64,000 bases of DNA. Source: Cylindrotheca closterium (Eukaryota; Bacillariophyta; Bacillariophyceae; Bacillariales; Bacillariaceae). Numbering within the stretch: the stretch's first letter is position 1; each line of letters begins with the position of its first letter. The stretch spans positions 567,975 through 631,974 of the forward strand of contig CAKOGP040000335.1 of NCBI GenBank assembly GCA_933822405.4, given 5' to 3'. The position numbers were made by a program, and so were the translations under genes. The notes under the pieces were generated by a model, which did not search any database, was not told the DNA's origin, and saw only the letters and a list, made by a program, of their open reading frames with translations. Shown piece after piece: positions 1 to 10,332 of this stretch.

Positions 1-3000
1 AGGAGGACCGAAGAGTTCCGGAGGGGACTCAATAGCTGCCGATTCTTCCGATGGCCGGGATGAAGTTGCTAATGGCCTTCATGGTTTCAGTGCTTATGCA
101 CGATCGCTAGGAGGACTTGGTATTGCGCAAAGGGCGAAAAATGCTGCCCAGATAATCATCGCTCCGTGCGTTGCAGCAGTTCCGGCAGGGCTGCAATCAA
201 ATGTGGCATCGTTGTTTACTGATCGAATCAATCCCCACGTTGCAAATGGTGGAGATAGCCAAGCAGGTATTGAGTCCAATCCATCAGCCATGAAACTGGA
301 ATCAGGAATTGACGAAAACGGCATGGTGGTCGTAAGTGTATTCGCTTCAAGCCGTTTTCTCATATCGTGGAATCTGACATCTTGCATGTTCTCTTTTTGG
401 GTCAACCTTAGGATCGGGTGTTGTACAGCCCTGGATCAGACATCGAGGAAGAGGATGCTGCTGAGTTAGGCGATACGCTATCACACTCTGGATCTGCGTA
501 TTACACGAGTGAAGGGACGTTCAGATCTCCTTTCAACTGTCAAGTGTTACGCTTCTCCATTAGCGGGGAACGAAATAGCGATAACAGATACCTTCCAATT
601 GGAAGGGGCGATTACATCTATGAGTCGCTGCTAGTTCTTTGGTTGCGTGCCTGGATGAGTCAATCCGGCGATATGTCGACCTTAGACATTGGCGCTACAT
701 CAAAGGGAAAACACGCCCAGATGTTTTTCGATCACTTGGATGTCTTGATTCCAATTGTTCTCAAGTCCATTGTGCTTAGATATAGCAAGGCAGTGGAAGC
801 TCCACAATCACGAATCTCTCGGGTCATCGTTGATCAGGGGCATATGAACGTGTTGGCGTCCTTTGTCGAAATGCTGGCTTTGTTTGTTATGAACCAGGCA
901 GCAGAAGGATTAGAAACTACAGGCGATGCTAGCGCTGGTCTTGAAGGAGCACTTGTGAACGTGGACTTTGTCGTCGACTTTTTTGTGGGCTTGTGCGCTG
1001 TTTTCCATCCAGCACAAATCGATATTTTGCTGAATAAACTCTTCGACGTTCTTAGGCAATGTGATGGCAAGAAAAGAGGCTCAGAACAGACCCAAGGCGG
1101 CCTTGACTGGTCTGATGATACATTACGCCGTTCAAAATGCTCGAGAAAGCTTCGGCTTAGAATTATCGAACGCCTTGCTGTCTTGCCCAACTTCGTTGCT
1201 CTGAATTACCCGCGGCGAGTAATGAGCGAAAAAATAGCTGGACGAAAGACGAAGGAGTCTTGGACGAAGCAACACAGTGACTCGACTGCCAATGAGCCAG
1301 CTCCATCAGGTGATTTGCTAAACAGTGGAGATGATCTCCTACCGAAGAGTGGCTGGCTCGCAGAACTTTTAACAACTGAGGCGCTTTCAATTTGCTCACA
1401 AGCATGCCAAGCTGTTGTTGAAGAAGCGATGGCACATATCGAGACTCAATCGGCGAAGAAGAATGGGCGCCGCCCAGCTGACGCCCCGAAACAAAAACCC
1501 AATGCGCCTTTGAGTCGAGATGACTTACTGATGTTCCAGTCAATCGCCATTCATGCCATTACGGTTGTATATGAATTGCTCTTGAGGCGTCACGCCATGG
1601 ATATCAGATTCCAACGGGATAGCAGTCGTGGAAGAATAGCAGCCTTGTTCGCCAAGCCGGTTTTCGACGCGTCGCTTTCTAGCATCCGTTGGCTTGCAAG
1701 ATTGGAATCGACACATAAGGTCAGATCGCTTTGGCTTCTCTGCTTTGTGTACCTGCTCCAAGAAGTGCCAGAAAACTTGCTTCGACAAGCAGTGCGGTCT
1801 TATAGTAATCCAAAGGTAAGGATACGGTGTGATGCGCTCCGCCGAAGCAGTTTCACTGACACCGCATGTTTGTCCAAAGAATATTCGCATTCATCGATTC
1901 ATTCGCCTCCTTCGGCTTGGAAGCTCGTCGTTCCAGAGCTTCTTTGATCAGGAGCGTCACGGGACACTTCCATCGGAAATCGACAAGGCCATTTCGCCAT
2001 GGCTTTTGCAGGTACGTGCTATTCTTATGTGATGCATGCGATTGAAATAGCATAGCTTATTTTTCTTGTGCACGGGCCCGCAGGAATCGTTCAACACCAT
2101 GTGTGCAACAACAATTGTGGTTGTTGAAGAGTGCGCAAGTCCACTTTCCATGTATCCAAGCGAGCAAAAGGCGATCGTCCAAGGAATTTTGGATCTTCTG
2201 CTTCACGTGCTGACAACTCCGCAATCAGCAGTAACGCATTTGCGAGCGATTGGTGGGGCTATTCAAGCACTGGAGAGTTTTGGAGTGGACATTTTCCTTG
2301 AGGTCACCGGAGATAGTTTGCAGCACTGGCTACGTGTTGTCCTCGGGTTGATGAATAGTGTGGCTCTGTCTGTCCGTTCCATTGCTGTTGACTTCGTTGT
2401 ATCACTCATGGGTAGTACTTTTGATGCAATGGGAAACATCCATGAGCTGGCCCTGACGTTTGCTACAGTACTTCCTGAGGTTGCAGCGCGTGAAATCGCA
2501 TTGCATAGTGTTTCTGGACATGTCGAAACTATCGAACATATCGAAAAGTCATTATGGCCTCTTCGGCGATCGTTTGCAGACATTGAAGATGCTAACCCGC
2601 TTGATGACGATCGTGTTGATCCCCAGCTTGCACCGATCTTGTCGGAATTCTGCAGAACATGCCAGGCACTTCTCGACGGGGTCTTAATTGAAGTGAGGCT
2701 CCAAGGGAGCGCCTTCAACATCGTTGGGACACAAATCCGAGAACAGCCAGTTGAAAGCTACATTTTCGATGCTGACGAAGAATCGATATTTGAGGCAGCG
2801 AGCTTTTTCGTTCCCGAAACAGCCCCTATCCAACGTGTTCGCTGGCTGCTGACCCTCAAGTCACTACACAAGGCGAAAGGTCAATGGGTGGAAGCAGCTG
2901 AATGCTTAGTTATATGCGCCAAGACAATATGTGATTCTATACCACACCTACGTCATGTCTGGAGACCAAGTCGATTCGCACTATGGTCGGACGAGAGGAG

Positions 3001-4018
3001 ATCACTTTGGCTATCGACTGTTGGACAAGATATTGATAATCCCGAAAAAGGCAATGCTCAAGTGATGAACTTTGCAGGACGTTTCCTCGAGCCAGACTTC
3101 TTCAATTTTGCCAACAAGAACGAAAGCGACTCCCTGAGGCTTCCTCAACCTACCGTTTCAGACATGTGTACCCTTCTCACTGTTATTACCAAGGAATCAG
3201 TATCATTTTATCTGAAAGAAGAAGGAATGGACAGCCTTGCATATTCTCGCCTAGAATCTCTTGTCAAAGTGCTGATGAGCATTCTTGATGACCATGGTAT
3301 TGTTGACCTAGGAGGCACACGAACGAGACTTGGAAAAAATATTTTGCGAAAGCAACAGGTCGAAGAAGAAGCTGCTCTGCGGAAGGTTATTGCCAGCATC
3401 AGTTTGGACATGACAAAACTCGCTGAACGGTTGCTTTTGATTGCCGAAGATGAACCAAACGATGATTCTCCAACTAAACAGACGTCCGACCAAAGCAGCA
3501 CGAAGGAACGGCATGCTTATTTTGTTCGAGTCCTTTTGTCAGGTAAAAAGCCAACTCGCTTTCTTGAGAGTACAACTCTGCCCACATTTTTGGAATGGCA
3601 AACACCGTGTATCTGTCGAGTACCAAAAGGAATTGCTGATGCCGTGCTGAATTACACGCCAAAAAATGTTGAAGACAGACTATGCGAAGCCTTTGGAAGC
3701 TCTCTACGCAATGCACTTCTGAAGAGTGGTAGCAATGTCACCATTGTCACTGGAAGCAAACCACAGGTAACAGAACCGAAGAATGGGGTCATTTTAGATA
3801 TCGGCATTGTCAAAATGAACACAGCATTTTCCGCAGGTGATGACGGCAGTGACTTCGCGCAGCAAGGAAAACACTTTTTGTACCACAAATCATCTTCTGC
3901 AAATGGTGGTAAAGGAAGCACCGTGAAAATGACTGTCGCTCATCCATTCCCTTGTCCACTCTCGCGTCAGCGAACCATCCTGACGTCCGAATTGATGACT
4001 TCAAAACCATTCCAATGA
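1..4018 (+). CDS. DOCK-family (DHR-2-like) guanine nucleotide exchange factor, 3' part, 5' end outside window
   Basis: I read four exons, 2-331, 412-1815, 1937-2011 and 2084-4018, all joined at phase 0 with GT-AG borders (introns 332-411, 1816-1936, 2012-2083). The gene begins before the window. The middle part is helical and fits an armadillo/HEAT-like region. From about 2835 the protein resembles a DHR-2 domain: a helical stretch around WVEAAECLVICAK, then YFVRVLLSGKKPTRFL (about 3518-3565), and the motif HPFPCPLSRQRTI close to the end. In DOCK proteins DHR-2 activates Rac/Cdc42-type GTPases at membranes. The C-terminal lobe normally following the FP...SR motif (100 or more residues, with the nucleotide sensor) is missing: the frame stops at 4018, 15 bp before the stop of the convergent AlgH gene. 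Family assignment rests on motif memory, so it is moderate. Alternatively this is a diverged HEAT-repeat protein. Confidence 0.5.
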
Positions 4019-4033
4019 TAAATGACGAACCAA

Positions 4034-5872
4034 TCATCTGTAATACTCAGCATTTCCAAGAAGAAATATTTTGATCCAAGTCAAAAGTGCCTCGTCTGAG
4101 AGGTTGGCGACAGTCATGTCGCTGCCGAAAACGCAGCGACCCTTCACAACGTCACCTTCCAGCTGGTTACTTCCGCCTTCCTCCCAAGCTCCTAAGATGC
4201 TGGAGAAATTATCGCGCAGTGAATCGTCTGTGATCAACTTCTGTTGCCCAAGATGCGACAAAACCTTAACGGCCGTATGACTAGAAATGTTTTCAAACTT
4301 GCCATCAATAACTTCTCCTTTGATTCCACCAGATCCTTCCTCTCCTTTCTGCCATGTACAAAAACCTTGAACCACCAAAAAGTTGTGAGTTGTGGCGACG
4401 CCATTTGCCAAGGAGTCAACTACTTGTTCGTAACTGCATGTCTGGAGGCAGCCGTTTCCCCCCAAAATCTGTCCAACCTTGTGAGTACCAAAATAGAACC
4501 AAAGAAGTGGATCTTCGTCACCTCGTCCATCAGGACCACCAAATCGGATGGGAAACACAACCTTGGTACCATCTGACAAGTCGATTTCGATACCATCACT
4601 AGAAGGCAAATGAAGGGTTACTCCAACGGACACATCGTCAGATTCTTGCAAGAGCAGCAATATGGATTTGTGAAAAAACTGATCTTGTAGCAGGAAAGGG
4701 GATTCTTCTTGCGAAGATCCTCGTAGCAGAGAACCCGTTTGAATTTGCGAGGTTTGGCCAGATGCTCGAATGGCTTGATAAATGTCGGTATCTTCCACAT
4801 AGGTCTCATCCATATCTGGTTCTGGTACCATGAGCATTTTGGTGGCCCATTCTTTGAGCATTAAGTCTTGAAAGTCACTAACAGCCTGCCCTTCTTGCTC
4901 TGGGGAATCATCGTCCTCCTCTTGGTCGTTACTTTGCTTGTCCAAAGCTCCCACGATACGTTTCCACATGTCCAGTCCTACCTCTCGCGGATCATTGTCA
5001 GATTGTCGCAAGGTTGTCAAGTCAGACCATAGAGTATCGGAATCGACCGAAACAATACTCCAGGAACCTCGTTTTACCTCTCGTTCCAATTGCCCTGGAT
5101 CCCAACCACAAAATCCATAAAATGTAAAGCAAGCGTCAGGGGTCAGTGAACCTTCGTCCAATAGGGCACGGGCCCCCAAATGACTAGTCAAGTATACCCC
5201 CGGCAAGACTTCATCCGAAACACTCTTAGCCACCGTTGAAGTATCATTGTGCAAACACACAATGAGAGGGTTTTCAAACTCATCGTGCAGCCCAGCAATA
5301 TCACCACCAAAAAACATGCGCCAGGAAGTATCGGTACCACTACCATTATGTTCATCATCATCATCACCATCGTCGTCTTCAAATACTTGCTCGCCGTCAT
5401 CGCCGTAGTAGACAATATCTTGATCCTTCAGATTGAGATTGGACGGTCTATTGAGTACAATCCCCTGCGTGAATTCATTTTCCTCGTGTTCGACTAGCAA
5501 CACGACGCATTTGGCAAAGTAGGGCTGTCGCAAATCATGACACCCCAGACTGTCTTCGACTCGACTGACCACCAAGGAACCCCTTTCAATCAACATGCCA
5601 GCATCGTACGTCCACGACTTGGGAGATGATGAAGATGACGATGGTGATGATGGCAGATCCTTGCTGTTCTCTCCCTGCACAAGTTTGGCACGAAAGGCTC
5701 TCCAGTCGTCTTGTGTGTTGCCTTCACCACCGGTACTGCTGGAGGTTTGTTGTCTCGTCTTCTTGGCAAAGCGAGAAAGCCTTGTTGGATTGTTCGATAA
5801 AGGCTGAAAACCAGCCGACCAATCGGTCCTCATGGCCATCAATAGTAGGATGAATCGAATTATCCTACACAT
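4034..5872 (-). CDS. Double YqgE/AlgH (UPF0301) domain protein, plastid-targeted
   Basis: Intronless, 612 residues from the ATG at 5870-5872. An upstream in-frame ATG at 5935 would add 21 residues but bury the signal peptide, so the inner start is preferred. The N-terminus MCRIIRFILLLMAM is a signal peptide, followed by WSAGFQPL, which fits the diatom ASAFAP-type cleavage motif with Phe at +1. This predicts import into the complex plastid. Two AlgH repeats follow: the first with RGSLVVSRVEDSLGCHDLRQ and VVLLVEHEENEFTQGIVLNRP, the second with TGSLLRGSSQEESPF and ILLLLQESDDVSVGVTLHLP. An acidic low-complexity linker lies in the first repeat. The family's biochemical role is poorly defined. The stop at 4034 is tail to tail with the DOCK-like gene, so the 3' UTRs must overlap. 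Confidence 0.85.
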   Translation of the reverse strand: MCRIIRFILLLMAMRTDWSAGFQPLSNNPTRLSRFAKKTRQQTSSSTGGEGNTQDDWRAFRAKLVQGENSKDLPSSPSSSSSSPKSWTYDAGMLIERGSLVVSRVEDSLGCHDLRQPYFAKCVVLLVEHEENEFTQGIVLNRPSNLNLKDQDIVYYGDDGEQVFEDDDGDDDDEHNGSGTDTSWRMFFGGDIAGLHDEFENPLIVCLHNDTSTVAKSVSDEVLPGVYLTSHLGARALLDEGSLTPDACFTFYGFCGWDPGQLEREVKRGSWSIVSVDSDTLWSDLTTLRQSDNDPREVGLDMWKRIVGALDKQSNDQEEDDDSPEQEGQAVSDFQDLMLKEWATKMLMVPEPDMDETYVEDTDIYQAIRASGQTSQIQTGSLLRGSSQEESPFLLQDQFFHKSILLLLQESDDVSVGVTLHLPSSDGIEIDLSDGTKVVFPIRFGGPDGRGDEDPLLWFYFGTHKVGQILGGNGCLQTCSYEQVVDSLANGVATTHNFLVVQGFCTWQKGEEGSGGIKGEVIDGKFENISSHTAVKVLSHLGQQKLITDDSLRDNFSSILGAWEEGGSNQLEGDVVKGRCVFGSDMTVANLSDEALLTWIKIFLLGNAEYYR

Positions 5873-6138
5873 TGTTGTTTGTGTGTTAAAATGATTGTAA
5901 TACCGAACTAACAGGGAACACGCATCACCATTCATTCGTTCGTTGGTGATGAAAATGTGAAGTCGAACAAATCAATCGCTCACGGGATTGAAAACAATCC
6001 CGTCATGAGATGCGAACGGCGTCACCGCATCGGCGGGGTGTTGGCCGCATCATCATGCAATCTCATTCAAATATCTTCGCCTCTTTATTATACGGTACCA
6101 TCCTTTTTCGTTTACCATCTAAGCGTATCCAATCCAAC

Positions 6139-7962
6139 ATGTCTCAATATTCCTGGGCGAGAGCTCATACCAGAGCTGCAGCGGCCCTTGCGAGTGTGGC
6201 AGTGTCATCAGGAGGATACCTAATGTTGTGGCAACAGCAGCAACAGTCACAAGAGGACGAGAATCATCCGTGCAATCAATCCTCTTCACGACTCCCATCG
6301 GCCTTTCATTTGAATAGTACTACTCAATCATCTGACAACAACAATACGACGGCCGCCATCCTTCCTGCTGCTGCCTTTCCAACCACAGCCCAGGCCTTGT
6401 GGTGGATGGCACAGGGCACGATTACTAGCAGTACTACTGCTAAAACTACGCAATGCCAACCCAAGCCAGATCCCGGATATCCAGATCTTTCTCGCTTTGG
6501 CAAGCATTCTTACCTCAAGAAATACTTGACTCCTGAAATCTATGCCGCCTTGAAAAAGAAGAAAACAGCAAAAGGGGTCACGTTGGAAGATGTCATTCAA
6601 TCCGGTGTCACTCTTCCTTATGGTGCTCGACCGGTTCGAGGTTGTGGGATTTACGCCGGTGATGCGGAATCCTACCAAGTGTTTGCCAAACTATTGGATC
6701 CCATTGTAGAAGATTGGCATCATTTGCGAAGCGATTCGCTGCAAGCTCGATCCAATAAAGCCCTTCTGGCTGGACCCAAACAATCCAAGACATCCAGGAG
6801 CAGCGGCAAACCCGTCAAGGGGGCGCGGATTAGTCGTCAAGCCACCAATCTCAATCCAGGTTTTGTGCTGCGACAGAATTTGGATCCAGATGGTGAATAC
6901 ATTCTGCAAACCCGCATGCGAGTGGCTCGATCGGTGAGAGGATTTCCCTTTTCGCCCAAAATTAGTCGGGAACAGCGCCGCGAGTTGGAAGGATTGATTC
7001 AAGATTGTACACGGGACTTTCAAACAACCGAAGATGAGGACTTGACAGGTACCTATACAAGGGTCATGGACATGACCAATGAACAACATGGCGATTGGAT
7101 TCACCGGCATATCTTGTTTCATGATCCCGATGCCTTGTCGATAAGTGCTGGGTTGGGAAAGGATTGGCCGGATGCCCGAGGAATTTATATGAATCGTCAT
7201 TCCATGTCAGCAGATCCAACAGACGCAGCGTCTTACAATGTATCTCCTGAGGTAATGATTTGGGTCAATGCGGAAGATCACTTGCGCATCATTTCCATGA
7301 ACAAGGGAGGCGATTTATTGGGGGTCTTTACCCGTCTGAGCAAAGCAATTGGAGCATTGGAGGCATCTCTAAAGAAGCGTGGGTATGGGTACGAATCGGA
7401 CCCATACCTGGGCTTTTTGAACACCTCCCCCGAGAACTTGGGCACGGCTCTACGAGCCAGTGTCTTTGTCAAGTTGCCTCGATTGGGCCGCGAACCAGGA
7501 TTTGATGAATTGTTGGCACGGCTAAGACTGGAGGCATCTACCAGATTTCGAGGAGAATTCAACAACAATGCAAAGTATACNNNNNNNNNNNNNNNNNNNN
7601 NNNNNNNNNNNNNNNNNNNNNNNNNNNNNNNNNNNNNNNNNNNNNNNNNNNNNNNNNNNNNNNNNNNNNNNNNNNNNNNNNNNNNNNNNNNNNNNNNNNN
7701 NNNNNNNNNNNNNNNNNNNNNNNNNNNNNNNNNNNNNNNNNNNNNNNNNNNNNNNNNNNNNNNNNNNNNNNNNNNNNNNNNNNNNNNNNNNNNNNNNNNN
7801 NNNNNNNNNNNNNNNNNNNNNNNNNNNNNNNNNNNNNNNNNNNNNNNNNNNNNNNNNNNNNTGTTCTTGGCTGATTCGCAGAGGAGAATCTCGTGCGAGC
7901 TTGGAGTTCTGGTTACACGCGATGCTTGCTCGACGAGCTTCTTTCTCAACCGAACGCAATAA
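6139..7962 (+). CDS. Phosphagen (creatine-type) kinase, C-terminal region lost in an assembly gap
   Basis: ATP:guanido phosphotransferase. The ATG at 6139 starts a mitochondrial-like leader (MSQYSWARAHTRAAAALASVAVSSGG), as in mitochondrial creatine kinases; an in-frame ATG at 6010 is less likely. The N-terminal domain shows YPDLSRFGKHSYLKKYLTP, TLEDVIQSGV and AGDAESYQVFAKLLDPIVEDWH. The catalytic domain shows LQTRMRVARSVRGFPF, WVNAEDHLRIISMNKGG and NLGTALRASVFVKLP. Two positions are unusual: the reactive cysteine of the T-C-P-S/T-N-L-G-T motif is Ser (codon 7426-7428), and the first Glu of the NEEDH motif is Ala (7270-7272). The gap 7581-7861 removes the end of the catalytic domain. The sequence after it does not clearly match the family C-terminus, so the stop at 7962 is uncertain. 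Confidence 0.8.
   Translation: MSQYSWARAHTRAAAALASVAVSSGGYLMLWQQQQQSQEDENHPCNQSSSRLPSAFHLNSTTQSSDNNNTTAAILPAAAFPTTAQALWWMAQGTITSSTTAKTTQCQPKPDPGYPDLSRFGKHSYLKKYLTPEIYAALKKKKTAKGVTLEDVIQSGVTLPYGARPVRGCGIYAGDAESYQVFAKLLDPIVEDWHHLRSDSLQARSNKALLAGPKQSKTSRSSGKPVKGARISRQATNLNPGFVLRQNLDPDGEYILQTRMRVARSVRGFPFSPKISREQRRELEGLIQDCTRDFQTTEDEDLTGTYTRVMDMTNEQHGDWIHRHILFHDPDALSISAGLGKDWPDARGIYMNRHSMSADPTDAASYNVSPEVMIWVNAEDHLRIISMNKGGDLLGVFTRLSKAIGALEASLKKRGYGYESDPYLGFLNTSPENLGTALRASVFVKLPRLGREPGFDELLARLRLEASTRFRGEFNNNAKYXXXXXXXXXXXXXXXXXXXXXXXXXXXXXXXXXXXXXXXXXXXXXXXXXXXXXXXXXXXXXXXXXXXXXXXXXXXXXXXXXXXXXXXXXXXXXXXFLADSQRRISCELGVLVTRDACSTSFFLNRTQ
7581..7861. other. Assembly gap (281 N)
   Basis: A run of N interrupts the creatine-kinase-like coding region. 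Any translation across it is an artefact of the N-run length, so the reading frame after it is unknown. Confidence 1.
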
Positions 7963-8032
7963 TAAATTCAGTTGGAGTTGGACAAATCATCAACGAACTG
8001 TAAGAAAAATTTTAATCAGAAGATTTAGATAA

Positions 8033-8070
8033 TCACACAGACACACAGACACACACACATACTCTCACAC
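8033..8070. repeat. CA microsatellite
   Basis: CA/CAGA-rich simple repeat between the kinase-like gene and the next coding region, probably UTR or intergenic. Confidence 0.85.
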
Positions 8071-8198
8071 AAGCCTTGTCACGACATATCCAAGCACACA
8101 TACACAACTACTAGCTCTACACGAACCTGAAGACAGAGACAGTAGTTAACGAAAGTGTTGTTGATAGAAATTTGCCATTTCAACAAAGACAACGAAGA

Positions 8199-10253
8199 AT
8201 GCCGTCTACACGGAAATCCAAAGCTAATAGCCGGCGGTTACGGTTGAGCCAAATGAAATTGCTCACCTCTTCCAGTTCTATATCCAGCGAAGAGTCTGAC
8301 GACTACAGTGAAGACGAAGATTTCTCATTCCTCTCCGACTTTGGTTTAATGATTACCATTCATGATGGACACATTCAACTTCATTTGTGCCCAGATGCCA
8401 ACTTCCCTGAGATCCATCCCAACGTCTACGCACCTTCGGTCATGGATTCCATGGAAACCCTTGCCGGAGGGGGCAGTGGTGTAGCCGTCTTTGGCGGACA
8501 TCATCCCGAGTTGGGAGATATAGTTATGAAACATGGAGGCTACAAGGATATGCACGAACTCTTTGCTCTGGCCACTATTGAAAATGAATTGAAAAAACGA
8601 GGCGATGCCAATGGAGGGATGAAGGCTGCGATTGATATGCAACGACGATTACCTGAATTTCGCATGATTTACATTAGTCCTTCGCACATTGTGGAAAAGC
8701 GAATCAATCGATGGGAAAACTTGAAATCACTCGTCGACAAGTTTTCCTCGACAAATAATCTCGTGGCCAGAGGACGACAATCGTTCCGCCTTGACGAATC
8801 GGCGCTCCAAATCTTGAATAGCGACATGAGCATACGGTTGTACGAAACGGATGATGTCGATAAATTCACTTTGCAACTCGATATTGAAACAGAGGAACGT
8901 CGATCTTTGGCAGTCATCTTGCCCAAAGATGATTCGGAATTCATCGACCATAAGACGGTCATGCTGCGGCATAATTCCTACGAAGAATTGGATGATATAG
9001 CTCACGAGCTCATAAGAACCATGACGGAGCGATTGCTCAAATTCACGCTTGCTCAAAAGACCATTGGGGGAGAAACCCCACGCACAGGCAACCAATGGTT
9101 GTACAGTGGACAACTGCATGGAGCCGTCCTTGAAAATCTTATTTCTCAATTTATTTTGGTCATTCGGCACTTGCAAGAAATGACTCTTCCCGAAGAAGTC
9201 GATGTGGTGGATCAAGTCCGGGAGGAACTGAATCGGTTTGAATGCGACCCAGACCTGAAGATTAGCGAAATTTCCAATACTGCCAATACCTTTGTGGGCA
9301 ATGCGATTCGAAAAAACTTTCATGAAGAAAAGGGTCGTATCCGATTCTTGCAAGAAATGGGCAAAAAGTTTCGAGTTTATGGTTTGCTTGTCCTTACACC
9401 AGAAGAAGAGTTGCCTGCCAAAATGATTGGACGGCTATTGGAGGAGGATTCTAGGATGTCGGATGTCTTTTTGGATTCTCCACAGGAAGATGCACCATTG
9501 AATCCCGGTGACGAGTTTTGGAAGAACATATTGCGACGGGCAGTAGACACTCGAGATACCATGAGTCCTTCCGCCTTGGAACGAATTTGGGATTGTGGTT
9601 TGGCCGATGCGGGCATTCATAATTTATTCGTCACGGAAGATGACTTGTTCCTCTTTGATTTAGGCGAACCCGAGCTCCAATCGTTGCCGGGATTCCTGAC
9701 CAAGTTTTTGTTTTCCTTCTTTCACACGTTGGGTATGGAAGAAGACGACGAGACGGGATGGGTCCGACGATTTGATATGGTGGACGACAAATTGGCCTTG
9801 TCCCAGCATACGAAGGAATTGCTGCCACAAGCCTATGATGCCTTTCAAGTTTGTTTGGATCGATTGATCGAAGAAGTTTTGGATGGTGACAAAGGCCTGC
9901 GATGGCTCTTGTTGCAATATGTCACTTTGCAGTTGCTTTCCGATACCGCCTTTTGCTTGCAAAAATGGTGCATCAAAGGTGGTGGTCAAGACCGCGAACA
10001 CAATCACCAGCGTGGGATTGAAAAGTGGCTATGGCGGGCCTTGTGGGACATTCACATTGCCTGTGATATCAATACTCAAGACTCATGGGCCCGACTGGGT
10101 GTGGACGCTCCACAGTTGCTGGCTCGCACCTCCTTGTTGGAAGGAACGACCAGTATTAGTAAACTACGAGAGTCGGTGGAATTGTTTTCCAACAGTTTGC
10201 GAGAAATCAATGAACTTCAGCCTCCAGCTACCATAATACAGAACAAATCATAA
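8199..10253 (+). CDS. Protein of unknown function with kinase-like features, 684 aa
   Basis: Single exon from the ATG at 8199 (MPSTRKSKANSRR) to 10253. I do not recognise the family. The N-terminus is basic, then Ser- and acid-rich, without a signal peptide. Residues about 95-125 read GGGSGVAVFGG followed by GDIVMKHGG, reminiscent of a glycine-rich loop and the beta-3 lysine of protein-kinase-like folds. Near 9600-9665 the sequence IHNLFVTEDDLFLFDLGEPE resembles the catalytic-loop Asn and D-L-G segment of aminoglycoside/fructosamine-kinase-like enzymes. The C-terminal third is helical and rich in Leu/Trp. An atypical small-molecule or protein kinase is possible, but the kinase reading is inference only. 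Base composition is like its neighbours, with no sign of transfer. Confidence 0.7.
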   Translation: MPSTRKSKANSRRLRLSQMKLLTSSSSISSEESDDYSEDEDFSFLSDFGLMITIHDGHIQLHLCPDANFPEIHPNVYAPSVMDSMETLAGGGSGVAVFGGHHPELGDIVMKHGGYKDMHELFALATIENELKKRGDANGGMKAAIDMQRRLPEFRMIYISPSHIVEKRINRWENLKSLVDKFSSTNNLVARGRQSFRLDESALQILNSDMSIRLYETDDVDKFTLQLDIETEERRSLAVILPKDDSEFIDHKTVMLRHNSYEELDDIAHELIRTMTERLLKFTLAQKTIGGETPRTGNQWLYSGQLHGAVLENLISQFILVIRHLQEMTLPEEVDVVDQVREELNRFECDPDLKISEISNTANTFVGNAIRKNFHEEKGRIRFLQEMGKKFRVYGLLVLTPEEELPAKMIGRLLEEDSRMSDVFLDSPQEDAPLNPGDEFWKNILRRAVDTRDTMSPSALERIWDCGLADAGIHNLFVTEDDLFLFDLGEPELQSLPGFLTKFLFSFFHTLGMEEDDETGWVRRFDMVDDKLALSQHTKELLPQAYDAFQVCLDRLIEEVLDGDKGLRWLLLQYVTLQLLSDTAFCLQKWCIKGGGQDREHNHQRGIEKWLWRALWDIHIACDINTQDSWARLGVDAPQLLARTSLLEGTTSISKLRESVELFSNSLREINELQPPATIIQNKS

Positions 10254-10332
10254 AGTTGATAATAGATCTTTATAGACTTTGGATACTGCTTTTGGTACAG
10301 TACGCGTATGCAATTATTTCGCTGCGTGATTC

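Noticed and set aside
7568..8032. Frame running through the N gap
   Set aside because: The frame is created by translating N; nothing supports it.
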